From positions 682,001-746,000 of the forward strand of contig JAHQRK010000015.1 in NCBI GenBank assembly GCA_019828595.1: DNA of 64,000 nucleotides, in the 5' to 3' direction. Positions within the stretch are counted from its first letter, which is position 1. Every line of letters begins with the position of its first letter. A program made the translations under genes and the position numbers. The notes under the pieces were generated by a model. That model did not search any database, was not told where the DNA came from, and saw only the letters and a program-made list of their open reading frames with translations. This DNA is from Aphanomyces cochlioides (lineage: Eukaryota > Oomycota > Saprolegniomycetes > Saprolegniales > Verrucalvaceae). Shown piece by piece: positions 53,755 through 64,000 of the stretch.

Positions 53755-54348
53755 CTACGCCAAGAGCACGACACCGACGACGACAATACAGCTCACTCTC
53801 GCAACGACGGACGACAAAGACTGTGGCGTGGTTGTGGGCTTTGCAGGGGACGCTGTTGGGAATGAGTTGCCCGATGCACCTGGCTTGATGCTGTCTGGCC
53901 GCGGAGCAATGATCGTCGTCAAATTTGTCGAGTTACCCCATGTTGGTGACGTTGAGCTACCAGTGATCAATGCCGTCGAATTTGCCGTTGTTGGAGCCGA
54001 GATAGCGAGGCCAAAGAGATCTTTGAGCGTCCATTTGAACGTTGCGGTGTTGAGCATCGAGCCGTCGTTGAGAGGACTTGGGAAGTCGCAAGCTGGAGAG
54101 ACTGCGATGACTTTCTTGATGACGCCATCCCAGTACGAAAGACATGATGGTGTCGCGAGCGCTTTGGTCAAATCCATCTCGGTGTATGTCGTGCTGGGGG
54201 AGAGCGAAACGCCGGATTCCTTGGCGCATGTCAAAGCTTCTGCACTCGTTGTCGCCGTCAGAAAGATCTGCGCCACATCTTTTCCACACGTGGTAGCTTG
54301 CGCCGTCGATGCGACCGCAATCAAAGCAACCAGAGCTTGCGTCTTCAT
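53755..54348 (-). CDS. Elicitin-like protein with GPI-type anchor
   Basis: Single exon, 197 residues. A signal peptide (MKTQALVALIAVASTAQA) leads to an elicitin-like domain of about 95 residues. Elicitins are small secreted oomycete proteins that bind sterols. The domain has only four cysteines (in ATTC, ALTC, TPSC and SPAC), where canonical elicitins have six. By position the missing pair is C3 and C6, which form one disulfide in cryptogein, so the loss is coherent. A Ser/Thr/Pro-rich stretch follows, then a C-terminal hydrophobic segment (SCIVVVGVVLL) typical of GPI anchoring. It probably sits on the cell surface. Confidence 0.85.
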   Translation of the reverse strand: MKTQALVALIAVASTAQATTCGKDVAQIFLTATTSAEALTCAKESGVSLSPSTTYTEMDLTKALATPSCLSYWDGVIKKVIAVSPACDFPSPLNDGSMLNTATFKWTLKDLFGLAISAPTTANSTALITGSSTSPTWGNSTNLTTIIAPRPDSIKPGASGNSFPTASPAKPTTTPQSLSSVVARVSCIVVVGVVLLA

Positions 54349-54609
54349 ACCGCTGGGGAATCAAAGAGTGCCGTTGTGATGGGAGGCTGCTTGGGGTAAA
54401 AACTGTGTGGCTGCCGGCATTTCGCTCTTCTTCTTCATGTAGAATCGGCTGCAAGCCTTCAATCCGCATCGCCTTTAGCGGCGGAGATGTGGAAACCGGC
54501 TTGGACTTGCATCATGAAATCGAGTGAGATGGACATTTGAAACGTGTGAATTATGAAAATCTATACTATTGGTCGAATTTCTACCACCGCAAATCTTCCG
54601 ACGGCAACC
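54349..54609. promoter_or_regulatory. Divergent promoter of elicitin-like and HAD-like genes
   Basis: A head-to-head gap of about 260 bases. Nothing beyond weak AT-rich patches is seen. Confidence 0.4.
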
Positions 54610-56126
54610 ATGATGAAGAAACTCGTGCTCCACTTTGACCTGAATCGAACGATCCTCATGTCGGACGTCGCGGGAGGACGGTCGATGGAGAATACGCTCA
54701 ATTACTTACTCGCCGAGTGCACGTATGGCCATGTCCTGGAGAACGAGGTAAGCCACTCCCTCGTGGATACATCACCATCTCAAATTTGATCTAGTGGGTC
54801 TGTGTGTCCAAGGAGCCATCTTTAGCGCCGCCTGCACCATCACTAATCACGTATAAAGCGTTTGTCGATACGCTGTATCCATACAAGTCGATGCATGGCG
54901 CGACGGACGCATTGGACGAAGTCAAAGCGTTCAACAAGTAAGTTGCTCCACACGATGAGGAGCTCATTCCTGCTGCAGAGCGCAAAAGAAGAAACGTACA
55001 GCGCTTCAGTCTACCTTCACCAGTGGCCCCGGACGTCCCATCTCGGAATCTTATGACCGGGTTCTTTCGAGCTTGTATTTCCCAGAGGGATCGACTCGCG
55101 AAGCTGCCATGGCGGCGGCGGCAACGTTGCCTGCTTGTGGGCTCAAGGAAGCATGGAGCGAGGGGCGATATTATATCCTCCCGTCGTTTCTCAATTTGCT
55201 TTTTCACATCGAGCACCAACGAGGTTCGTTGGCTCTCCCATTCCAGCTCGTCAACCATTTCTTGTAGAGTCCGTTGACTTGAAAGTCGTCTTTCGCACAT
55301 TTGGTGAAGATATTGTCGAAGTCGCCAAGGAAATCGATTTCCTCGTCGAGGGTCGTCATCCTCTCTTCCCAGGGGTACGTCCATGACGAAAAGACGATGT
55401 CGAGTGACGACTCCTTCCTCTTTAGAAAGCTCTTGCCAAAGCAATGCGCCTCGAACCGCCATTTGCTACATTCTACCGCGGTATTTTCGTGTCTCCGTGC
55501 ATGTCTTGAAGGTCTTGTCATCATTGTAGATGGATTCGATGCCTCTGGGACTGCTTTGGCTCTCAAAACGCTGACTAAAGTGCCATTTAATGCATCCAAC
55601 ACGACAGCGACGCCGAATGAATTCTACGCGACAGCCACTCCAAGTACATCTAAGATCCAAACGACGGCTTACGCAACTTTGATGTGTAGCTGTGACTGTC
55701 ATCCGTGGCTTTCCATCCATACAGCAAGAGGTCAACGAATTATTGTCATCTCGACCTGTGATTGCGTTGCGAGACTACTGGGAATGGTGGAGTACTCATG
55801 CGGAGCATGCTGAATACGGCAAGGTTTGCGCACCGCGGCAAGTCTTTGAATTGATTTGTCGTTGTAGTTGTTACTCGTGGATCCAGCCCTCCCTGCTGTC
55901 TTTTTCGATGACCATATTGAAGAGTAAGCCTCAGACTACAGCCACTCTCACGGTTGTGTCTAGACACGAAGCACATATTGTCGATGTGCGCAATGCAGCA
56001 ACGGGTGCGGTGGTGCCGTTCGAGGAGGCCAAGGCGAAATACCTCCGTCGCGTCGAGCCCTACTATGCTATCACGGATGCTTCATATTACATTCGTCATG
56101 TCCAAGCCATAGTCGACTGCTTGTAA
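54610..56126 (+). CDS. HAD-like protein with altered motif I
   Basis: About eight exons (54610-54747, then from 54795, with further introns near 54941, 55212, 55380, 55500, 55680, 55825 and 55925) give a protein of roughly 360 residues. Motif I reads LHFDLNRTI, i.e. D-x-N in place of the D-x-D of HAD phosphatases. A DD motif (VFFDDHIE) near the C-terminus fits HAD motif IV. The first conserved block (LNRTILMSDVAGGRSMENTL) and the WVCVSKEPS block resemble a conserved protist family. The Asp to Asn change would remove the usual general acid, so activity is uncertain. The start could be 54553, 54610 or 54613. Confidence 0.75.
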
Positions 56127-56130
56127 ACTT

Positions 56131-59100
56131 CTATTCGTCTGTCGTATCTTTGCTAAATCCAGGATTGTCTTCGACTTCCAGTGGCGTCGAGGGGAATCCA
56201 TCCTTGCCAAGTTTTGGCGAGTCGGTCTTTTCGTTCGTGGGAATATCAATATGGTACATGTGTCGTCTTGAACCGCCCTGCCGTGTCTTGTTGATGCCTT
56301 CCAATTCCGGCCCAACACGATCAATGTCTCCGCTGCCATGGGTGACAGGGGAGCCGCCTTGTATGAGAGTTGGAAATTGCTCCGACATGGCTCCACCCGT
56401 TGCCTCGAAGCAAGATTGACAATGACAAACAGCAGTGTGAATTGCCATCTCGGGGATGGGTTTTTGGTAAGTCTATCGCAGTGATGAGCATTGAAATTGC
56501 ACTTTGGTTGTCTACCTTGGAGCATTTCGAGCATAGAGTTTTCCCGCAACGAAAGCAAGGATGAGGACGGCGAAAGACGTGGAAGGCAGCGTGACAATTG
56601 ACGCATTCTCGACTGGCGCCGGAGGGAGGCTCTTTCGCATGTTGGGCTAAAACAGACGTGAATAATTTCAACAAGTCAAATGTGTACTCAAAGCGGCAAT
56701 CGTTGCTGCAGCAGTTTGCAGAACTTGAATCCATTCATCTCGTTCATGCAGAGCCGTGGTGCAGAAATTCCACGTCATGTTGTTGTGACTGGGATCTGAC
56801 ACCACGTCAAAGCCATGGTGGCCAATGCTGGTGTGTAACTCGTCCTCGCCATGACAGAAACGAGGCTGCACCGACGTTGGCACCATCCATTGCCAGCTAC
56901 ACTCACAGCAAAGTTGGTAAATTTGCAAGTGGGATTGCTTACTTGATGGGGGAATATTGTTTTTGTTGGGATGGGATGAAGGACCACAGCTTGTACGATG
57001 TTTGCTCGTAGACAACTAATGCACGTTTCCAGTATGGTCCATCACGCTTGTAAACGTATCTAGAGCAGGATATATAAGACGGACAGTGTCGTCAGAGCAT
57101 ACCCAAAGACGCATCCATTGCCGACAAGAAATGATGAACCGATATCGTACGATGCAAATGAAGGCTGCGCAAGTAGATCCAAAATATCTACAAAGACTTA
57201 ATTAAATCGTCGGCGACAAAAATCCAGACCTTTTTGGAAAGACGGAGGCTTTGGGAAATTGGCAGACTGCAATATCGCAGGTACAGTTGATGGATGCGGT
57301 GGCTCGGTAGTAGGCTCCATGGATTTGAGGATTTTCATCCAAGCAGGATTTTCAGATGCCAACTGGCCAACGCGGATGGTGCTATTCGAGTGGGGACAAC
57401 TACAAATTGAAATTCAACGGTCAAAATATTGAAAGCTCGTTGTAGGTACTGGAGACAGTGATCAACTTCTTCGTAAATGCACTGAACAAATCCTTTCGGC
57501 CCCGCTGCAAATTTAGCAGGACCTCGCTCCATAATTCGGGCGACGACTGGGCAACCTCGACTTCGTTTGCAATTTGGATCGCTCAAATAGAACACGATAA
57601 TTTGAGAGACACGGGTAAGAATCCAACTTGTTTGGACGACAGCATAGCAATCCAACAGCCAGTCAATCAAGCCGCACGACACGAGCATCGTGTCCAATCT
57701 AGTCATTCTTAAGAAACATGGATTGAAAGTCAAGTTTTACCGTTTCGATTGCATGCCCACCATAGCTTGCGTCATATCGCACAAGTGCAGGAGCGGCCAC
57801 GACGCTAAGCCACAAGTTTGGAAAATTGACGAAATTGCCTTTGTGTGTTTTTCCTGTTGAAAAAGGTACGATAAGACTCAAGGATGGAATTGTTTCATGT
57901 ACCATTGTTTCCACAACGGCCAAACGGAGTCCTCTAAATTCAGCAAGGTTGGATTTCCAATCGTCGCTGCAGAATATATCCAATTCAACCACATTGCCCT
58001 TGAGTGCATTTTGCAAATGATCGACCCATCGCTTTTGCTCATCTTTCGACTTTGTCGTGAGAACAAGGTCGTCTTTTCCTAGAAAGTTGGTTTCAGATGA
58101 CGGGAACCTCCTTGCAAACTTACCATTAATCTGGATGACCACATCCTTGGAGCCGCTACTCTTGACAGATTTTATTATCTCGAGAGCAACCACTTGGGGC
58201 GATGATGTTTGCACTTGAATACCCATCATGCAGTTGAGAACGACTTGAACGTCTTCGCCACCAACAGTCAATGTATCTCGAACCATAACGTGGGTCTGGC
58301 AGTGCATATACTGGCATTCGATGCCAATATGACCTTTTCCCGTCTTTTCCGTAAACTCGACAGTCGTTACAAGCTCGAAAAGCGACGTCAAATGTCGAGT
58401 GCAGCCAAACGAAACTATTCACAGCCATAGATAAAAACTTCAAGCCACAAGTAATTATTACCTCGAGCAGCTCCAGGAGCATAATTTAGAAATTCCTGCA
58501 GCATGCCATTTACAATGCCAGGGACATGGTTCTGCTCCATGATCATGTGGACTAAATGGCGAATTTTCTACATCAATAAATTAATCTTAACTCAGAGAAA
58601 AGAAAACGTACTCTCGAGGTAAACTGACGCATAGGTGTGCATGTCAAGTCTCGCGACGTTCCGCAAAGTTGCATGTAGTCAGGCTCACCTAGACATAATT
58701 ATATTCGCAGAGAAGAATGGTAATACCTGTGAGCTTGTCTTTTGGAATGGATTTCACGTAGAGCAAATCGCCTCGTGGAGAAATGTAAGGTGCAAAGACG
58801 AGCGATCGCAAGACGCTTTGAATATTATCCTTGTCGGCCGACCATGGCAATTTTGTCAAGCGCTGGACGAGTTGTGAAATCATCTTGGTATTTTTGAGCA
58901 ATTGCATGGCGCTGTGCGAATGATCACAATAGATCAAACGGACTACCGAGTCGCGAATATCGTCGTTGTCAATGTAGTCCAAAAGAAACGTCACATGGTT
59001 GGGATGGGAGCTCAAATGTTCGAGCACACACGTTCCTTTGTTCCAATTCATCACGACATGGCGAATAATCTACGCCATGGAAGAAAAATCTCAAGAGATA

Positions 59101-59699
59101 GACATACCGCTGAGAACGATGCGCCCAAACGTGGAATCGGATCCTCATCGGGCAAGTGATAAGTTTTCTTTGTCGTCAATGCATCCAAAATGGCGTCGAA
59201 TATCCAGTCCCAAAATTTTGTGCACTTGTCGCTGTGGCCCGGTTGATATGTCGTGTTGCATTGCACAACAGTGCTTTTCGTATTCAAGAGGAGATTCAAG
59301 CCAAGAGCTAGATGTTGTGTGGCTCGAGAGACTGGCTACAGGAATGTCAATGACCTCAATGAGATCCATGTTGCACCGACCTTGGTGGGGTCAGTACTGA
59401 GTCCGAGACTAAGCGCGACGTATTCTCGGGTCTTTTCCGGATTATGCAACGCGCTTTGCATCGACGGGTGTAAATGATCTGCAATATAGACCAAGAGCCC
59501 TTCGCTCATGGATTCATTGAGCAATTCTTGGAGCGTATGTCTACGACAACATGAAACGATGAGGCGCAGAGAGCAACAAAAGACCGTACTTTTTGTTCAT
59601 ATAGGCGTCGGAAAAGTCGTTGCATGCATTTCTATACGCTCTGGCTTGTCTGGAATCCACTGGAGCGGTCTCCTTCTTGAGATTGACGCGAGTCCACAT
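56131..59699 (-). CDS. Large PH-FYVE protein with helical N-terminus
   Basis: A multi-exon gene of roughly 15 exons, read from 59699 to 56131 with most phases verified. The N-terminal half is helical (HTLQELLNESMSEGLLVYIA; HPNHVTFLLDYIDNDDIRDS). A PH-like segment lies near 58390-57700 (DDLVLTTKSKDEQKRWVDHL), a second PH domain near 57035-56690 (YKRDGPYWKRALVVYEQTSY to ERDEWIQVL), and a FYVE finger near 56630-56420 with pairs CVNC, CFRC, CSKC and CQSC. It has RPHPC where the consensus has RRHHC. The tail is Gly/Pro-rich. The protein should bind phosphoinositides on endosomes. The stop lies only about 5 bases from the stop of the convergent HAD-like gene. The true start may lie upstream. Confidence 0.72.
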
Positions 59700-60580
59700 G
59701 CAAGACGCGCGCGGGGCTTCAACGACACAAGGAGAAAACAACCATCGGATTTAAATTTTGTGAAAATTTACAATTGTTTTTAGCTTTTTCGTGAAAAAAG
59801 AACATAAATTCTTTAAAAATTGCGTGACAAATGGGTGTTAATTTCTTGTTTCGGCCAGAAATCCAGTAAGTCCTTCCGAGCCGAAGCGCAGCCAAATCGA
59901 TGGCGAGGAGCTCTCGACCAAGGAGATCCACCAACAATGGTGGCAACTCTGGACTAAAAGTACACTGTAGTGCTCCAATCCTGTCGTAAACAACAGTGGC
60001 GACTTTGTAGTCCTCGCAGTCAACCTTCACAATGAAGCTGGTTATTTCCTACGTACGTGGTTGTGGCATGTTTATGGAGCACGATAGGTTCCAAGAGCAA
60101 GTACGTCGCATGTTATGTCTCTTCCATTCCAGAGGGAAGAAGCGTGAGTCGCCGCTGCATTCAAAGCATCCGTGGTCATTCAATCGTGGGTCTGAAGCTT
60201 TAGATGCCACGAGATGCCCTAACCTCGATGGAGAGATCCTTGACAATGACGCCAACGTACCATAACGTGAGGGCAGTAACGCTACCTTGGAGTCCTTGTC
60301 TCGAAGGTTAGAACAACAGTGACGAACAGTAGGCTCACACAAGTGACGATTCAAGTCGGGCTGGTCTTCGCAAAGTGATTGGAGATTGGGCTTGGGGTGG
60401 ACGATCACTTTGTGCACGGACTGATAGCTGACTCGCCTCCAGCTGGAGAAGGTTTTATTTCGAGGCAACATTGGCAACAGCAGTGAATGCAAGTGACCTC
60501 CTGGCGGGGTGCTTGACACCGAGACAGTGGTGGATATGGAGATGATGTTATTCTGTCGAGTTATGAAAGTATATGAGAGT
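59700..60580 (-). other. Possible extra exons or a small gene
   Basis: Two protein-like stretches lie on the minus strand: 60471-60049 (Cys-rich, with HGCFECSGDSRFF) and 60030-59890 (DCEDYKVATVVYDRIGALQ, LLVDLLGRELLAIDL). They may be 5' exons of the PH-FYVE gene or a separate small gene. I could not connect them with consistent splice phases. Confidence 0.35.
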
Positions 60581-62128
60581 CTAAACTTGATCGCCACCAG
60601 GGGTCTTGTTTTCTTCATATTGTTCCTTTTCAGTGCTATCGCCCGACAGTTCTTCCAAGGTGAGACCCTTGGTTTCAGGCACCCAGAAGGAGAAGAGCAA
60701 GCCCAAGAAACAGCAGCCCGAGAAAATGTACAACACACCTTGGAAGCCAACGCTTCCCTTGGCAATCACAGCAAAGCACTGGGCTGCCAAAATGGCACCA
60801 GCCTTACCAGAGGCGGCAGAAATACCATGACCAGTCGAGCGGACAGCCGTGGGGAACACTTCAGCTGGGATGATGAAGGTGGTCGAGTTGGGGCCAAAAT
60901 TGAAGAACAATTGGGCGAACGAGTACAAGACCACGAACAAGGTCGTGTAGTGGGCCCTGAAGTCATCCAACCAGATAGCCAACACCAAAAACAAGATCGT
61001 GAGCATGGTGAAACCCATGTATTGGATAGGCTTGCGGCCCCAAGGTTCGACCAAGAAGACGGTGAACCAGTAACCAGGGACAGTACCGCACATGTTGATG
61101 ATGGCAGTACCCACAGCGCGGTTCCACAAGTCATCGTAGACCTTTTGGTTGCCCTTGGAAGTTGGGGAGCCGTAGCCGATAATCGAAAGAATGGTAGGGG
61201 TGTTCAAGTTGGTACCATAGTAGCCTATGTCCAAGAAGAACCAGCAGGCAGCGCAACCGATTAACACCTTGAGGTTGGCCCATTGGGAGAAGTGGGTGCG
61301 GAAAGCTTCCAAGAAGCTCTTGGTCGTGTTGGGCTTTGGGACGGAGATGTTGTTGTCATGGGCGGTACCTTGCAAGAATTGGTTGGCGTTGCGGATGGCA
61401 GCTTCTTGGTCACCCAACACATTCACTGTGAAGCGAGGAGTTTCAGGAATGCGGAGACGCCAGTACACAGCAGCCAAGGCAGGGACGGCACCGAAACCAG
61501 CGAGGAAACGCCAGACGTAGCCGATATTGACTGTGTCATTGACAATGTGAGTTTGCATAGCAGCCAACATGATGATAGCGAGGGTGGCGGCAACAATGAT
61601 ACCGAAGCCTTGCATGGCGAAGACGGCAGCGATGAATTGACCACGGCGGTCGCTTGAGGCAAATTCAGAGGTAATGACGGCGGAGACAGGGTAATCCCCC
61701 CCAATGCCAACACCCAAGATGAAACGCCACACAGCCAACATGATCAATACGTTGTCGGGATTGTTGTTGACAGGCCACACAGCGAAAGCACAAAGCAAGG
61801 CACCGCCGATCAAAATCATCAATTCAATACCGTAAACCTTCTTGCGGCCCAAGATGTCTCCCAAAATGGCGAAAGTGACTTGGCCGATCATGTTACCCCA
61901 GGACGAGGCTGCCTTGACCCAACCATCGGCTTGAGAAGAGGGCAAGCCAGACTTGCCATAGTATTCCCAGGCAATCATGGGAACGATCAAACCGATCACA
62001 AAGTTATCGTACGAGTCGACAAAGAAGCCCGAACCAGCCACCAACATGGCGCGGATGTGGGCGGCGCCGAACTTGGCAGTATCCAAATCCTTGAACGCGA
62101 CGGAGCGATGACCTTGTCCAACTACCAT
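60581..62128 (-). CDS. Pho84/PHT1-type phosphate:H+ symporter
   Basis: Single exon, 515 residues from the ATG at 62128 (an upstream in-frame ATG at 62248 would add 40 atypical residues). Twelve hydrophobic spans form a major facilitator fold. The phosphate:H+ symporter signature GGDYPVSAVITSEFAS is present in span 4, with GDILGRKKVYG in the loop after span 2, VEPWGRKPIQ after span 8, and PAEVFPTAVRSTGHG before the last spans. The C-terminal motif WVPETKGLTLEELS is typical. It imports inorganic phosphate across the plasma membrane. It is intron-free, unlike its neighbours, which may mean retrotransposed origin or simple loss. Confidence 0.95.
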   Translation of the reverse strand: MVVGQGHRSVAFKDLDTAKFGAAHIRAMLVAGSGFFVDSYDNFVIGLIVPMIAWEYYGKSGLPSSQADGWVKAASSWGNMIGQVTFAILGDILGRKKVYGIELMILIGGALLCAFAVWPVNNNPDNVLIMLAVWRFILGVGIGGDYPVSAVITSEFASSDRRGQFIAAVFAMQGFGIIVAATLAIIMLAAMQTHIVNDTVNIGYVWRFLAGFGAVPALAAVYWRLRIPETPRFTVNVLGDQEAAIRNANQFLQGTAHDNNISVPKPNTTKSFLEAFRTHFSQWANLKVLIGCAACWFFLDIGYYGTNLNTPTILSIIGYGSPTSKGNQKVYDDLWNRAVGTAIINMCGTVPGYWFTVFLVEPWGRKPIQYMGFTMLTILFLVLAIWLDDFRAHYTTLFVVLYSFAQLFFNFGPNSTTFIIPAEVFPTAVRSTGHGISAASGKAGAILAAQCFAVIAKGSVGFQGVLYIFSGCCFLGLLFSFWVPETKGLTLEELSGDSTEKEQYEENKTPGGDQV

Positions 62129-64000
62129 TGTTGATCGAGGAGGCCGATGTGAAAATGACGTTTGAATTGCAATTCTTCTAAGAGTCGTGCAATCTTCCAA
62201 CAGGCGAGCTAGAGAGTACATGAGATTCATGGCGACTAGTTCTTCCACATTGAGTCATTGTTTGAATGTCATTTCAAGGCTGATTGAATCTTGAATCTAC
62301 AAATTTCACCAGGTGGAACAATAGAGTAAAAGGACGTGACGAGTGGGTGGACACGTGCTTTTAACATCATGTCAAATCCCTGGGTCTAAGCTGTCGTAGG
62401 AATTAACAGCACTGAAATTGGGACAAGTTTTCCTCGAGCTCGTGAGCACTAAAGCTATTATGCAACGCAGCGTTACGAAGCCTGTGATAATGACATTAAA
62501 TCAGACGCGTTTGGGGAGGTTTCAATGTTAGAATCCATCAGGGACGTCCTCGTATCATACACTGCCTCTACCTCAGCATGAAAGACTAAACTTTGGACGT
62601 GACCAGCTTGGAATCACCCGATAGACAAGAGTACCTCAAATGTCACGGTTAATATGTTTTCACCAAGATTCAATACATAGTTCCTAGATTTTGTAGTCAA
62701 AGCCATCGCTGAGGAGGATCTTGCCTTGCACAGTTGATAATCACCATCCATTCGAACATCTTGTCGCTTCTCTCCACTCGGTTCTTTTTACAAATCGAAA
62801 CATTCGCACAGTTTCAAGCTCAACGAAAAAGATGGGCATACTCCGGTCCACAGTTTTGTGAAGTCTGAAGTTGTTCTCAACTTGACTGCATCAACAGAAT
62901 GCACAGAAGTACTGGTACCGAATGGAGCATTGGGCGCTTGAATGCAAGAAGATGAGCGCCTGAAATGTCTTCAACTTGGACAAGTCGAGGTGCTGTATCA
63001 TGTGCAAAATCGTTGTCATGTTAAATTTACAAAATTCTTTCAGCAAACACATTCAATGTTGTTTCATTGGTCAAAATGAAAGAAATTCAGGTCGCTTGAG
63101 TATCGACACCACCGCGAACTTTGACATCTTCAGCACCATGGAGCGAAAGATTGTTTACAGTTAACCAAAGAATGAGGCACTTGATTCAACAAGAGCGCCA
63201 TCCATATACATTCCAGCAGGGTCTTGCCATGAGGCATATCTGTTCCTACATTTCATTCACCCAAGGGTTTCAGTCATGCCAAGCCCATCATGCCATGGCA
63301 CAAAAGAAGGCATGGCTCCAACAATCTACTCTAGAGTGGATTTAAAGCTGGAATTCTTTGTTATTGTATTTGTGCGCCTTGTTGTCCACAGGTGACCGCT
63401 CTGTTAACTTTGTCAAACGCCCGTTCGGAATTCCTTTGTCGGCACCGCATGTGTGTCTCAGTCTGGGTCCTTTTTACGATCAAACCAACACTTCACACCC
63501 ATTCTCTGGCCTCTGTTTCCTTTTCACAACCGCTTCAACGCCAAACGACCAAGCAAGTGTTATTATTGAAAGGCTCTCGACCGCCCCAATGCACTTCATC
63601 CCGACGTGGACTGGAATTGAAGTTGCGGTGCTTCGTCTGTCCACATGAATTACCCTACCCATACATAACACGGTGAATGTCCATCCGATCCCCGCAGAAT
63701 GAATGGACAGCGAGATACTGCCAACTAGCCCAGGAAATACTGCGTAAAGCGGGCCACAAGTCAGAACGTTTTGCTCTTTAGGGGCTCGGCTAGAGGATGC
63801 CAATGTCGCTGTGGTTCATAAGCCGCTGAACGCTTCAATGGAGCCCGACAAAAAGTGATGACGTAATCCCAACTCCACGTTTAAAGATTCGATGATATGA
63901 TTGGCTGAAATGTTAGGTGATGCACGAATTTCCCATTTTCCTTTTTCGTCGGTTCCAGGTTCATCTCAAGGCTCGGGGGACATCATGACCTTTCTCTGTG
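62129..64000. other. Terminal region without supported gene
   Basis: The first part is the promoter side of the phosphate transporter. Frames at 63358-63803 on both strands show no conserved motif. No repeat element was recognised. Confidence 0.45.

Noticed and set aside
57335..57733. Unspliced reading of the 132-codon minus-strand frame as part of the PH-FYVE gene.
   Set aside because: Two short introns inside it give a better helical sequence (QIANEVEVAQSSPELWSEVL), so the unspliced version was not used.
1..64000. tRNA, rRNA and CRISPR arrays.
   Set aside because: No cloverleaf with recognisable A and B boxes, no rRNA block and no regularly spaced direct repeats were seen by eye. A covariance search would be decisive for tRNAs.

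Overview
This window looks like nuclear DNA of an oomycete, most likely a saprolegnialean such as Aphanomyces (inference from gene content; no marker gene fixes the genus). The signs are very short GT-AG introns of about 40-50 bases (most acceptors end in TAG), an elicitin-like GPI-type protein, an oomycete-type bZIP with a basic region ending N-Q-x-K-Y-R-x-x-Q-R, START-FYVE and PH-FYVE proteins, a Crypton tyrosine-recombinase transposon, and tandem GH1 beta-glucosidases. I rebuilt exons by hand, requiring canonical splice sites and matching intron phases. No tRNA, rRNA or CRISPR array was seen.

Layout. 0.4-2.1 kb: an unrecognised tail-anchored-like protein. 2.2-17 kb: four paralogous GH1 beta-glucosidases (A minus, B plus, C minus, D minus). 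Between C and D sit a decayed Crypton (10.6-12.8 kb) and a Tc1/mariner element with an intact transposase and TIRs (12.9-14.5 kb). 17.8-24.5 kb: three unrecognised genes and a START-FYVE protein with a C-terminal STPR repeat. 25.4-36.3 kb: two sphingolipid delta-4 desaturase paralogs with the same intron position, now separated by a transposon nest: an unclassified inverted-repeat element, a foldback element, a two-gene MULE, and a Merlin/IS1595-type element with perfect 8-bp target duplications. 36.4-38.5 kb: asparagine synthetase. 38.9-39.4 kb: a small structured repeat element. 40-46.9 kb: a DH-PH RhoGEF, a small acidic protein, a WW-IQ-coiled-coil-EF-hand protein and a tail-to-tail pair of related small proteins. 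47.5-48.1 kb: a large inverted repeat. 49-56.1 kb: an MPPED-type phosphoesterase fused to a novel-looking C-x2-C-x6-H-x-H repeat, a bZIP factor, an elicitin-like protein with four cysteines, and a HAD-like protein. 56.1-62.1 kb: a large PH-FYVE protein and a Pho84-type phosphate transporter. The last 1.9 kb holds no gene I can support.

How the genes fit together. The GH1 enzymes all have a signal peptide, a complete GH1 domain, one membrane span and a short tail carrying E-(Q/R)-T-P-L-V, which resembles acidic dileucine signals for lysosome or vacuole sorting. That points to membrane-anchored glucosidases of the endolysosomal system rather than freely secreted enzymes. The other genes are mostly lipid signalling and membrane-traffic proteins (START-FYVE, PH-FYVE, RhoGEF), sphingolipid synthesis, nitrogen and phosphate metabolism. 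The window is not an operon-like system. Its interest lies in the domain combinations and in the layered transposons.
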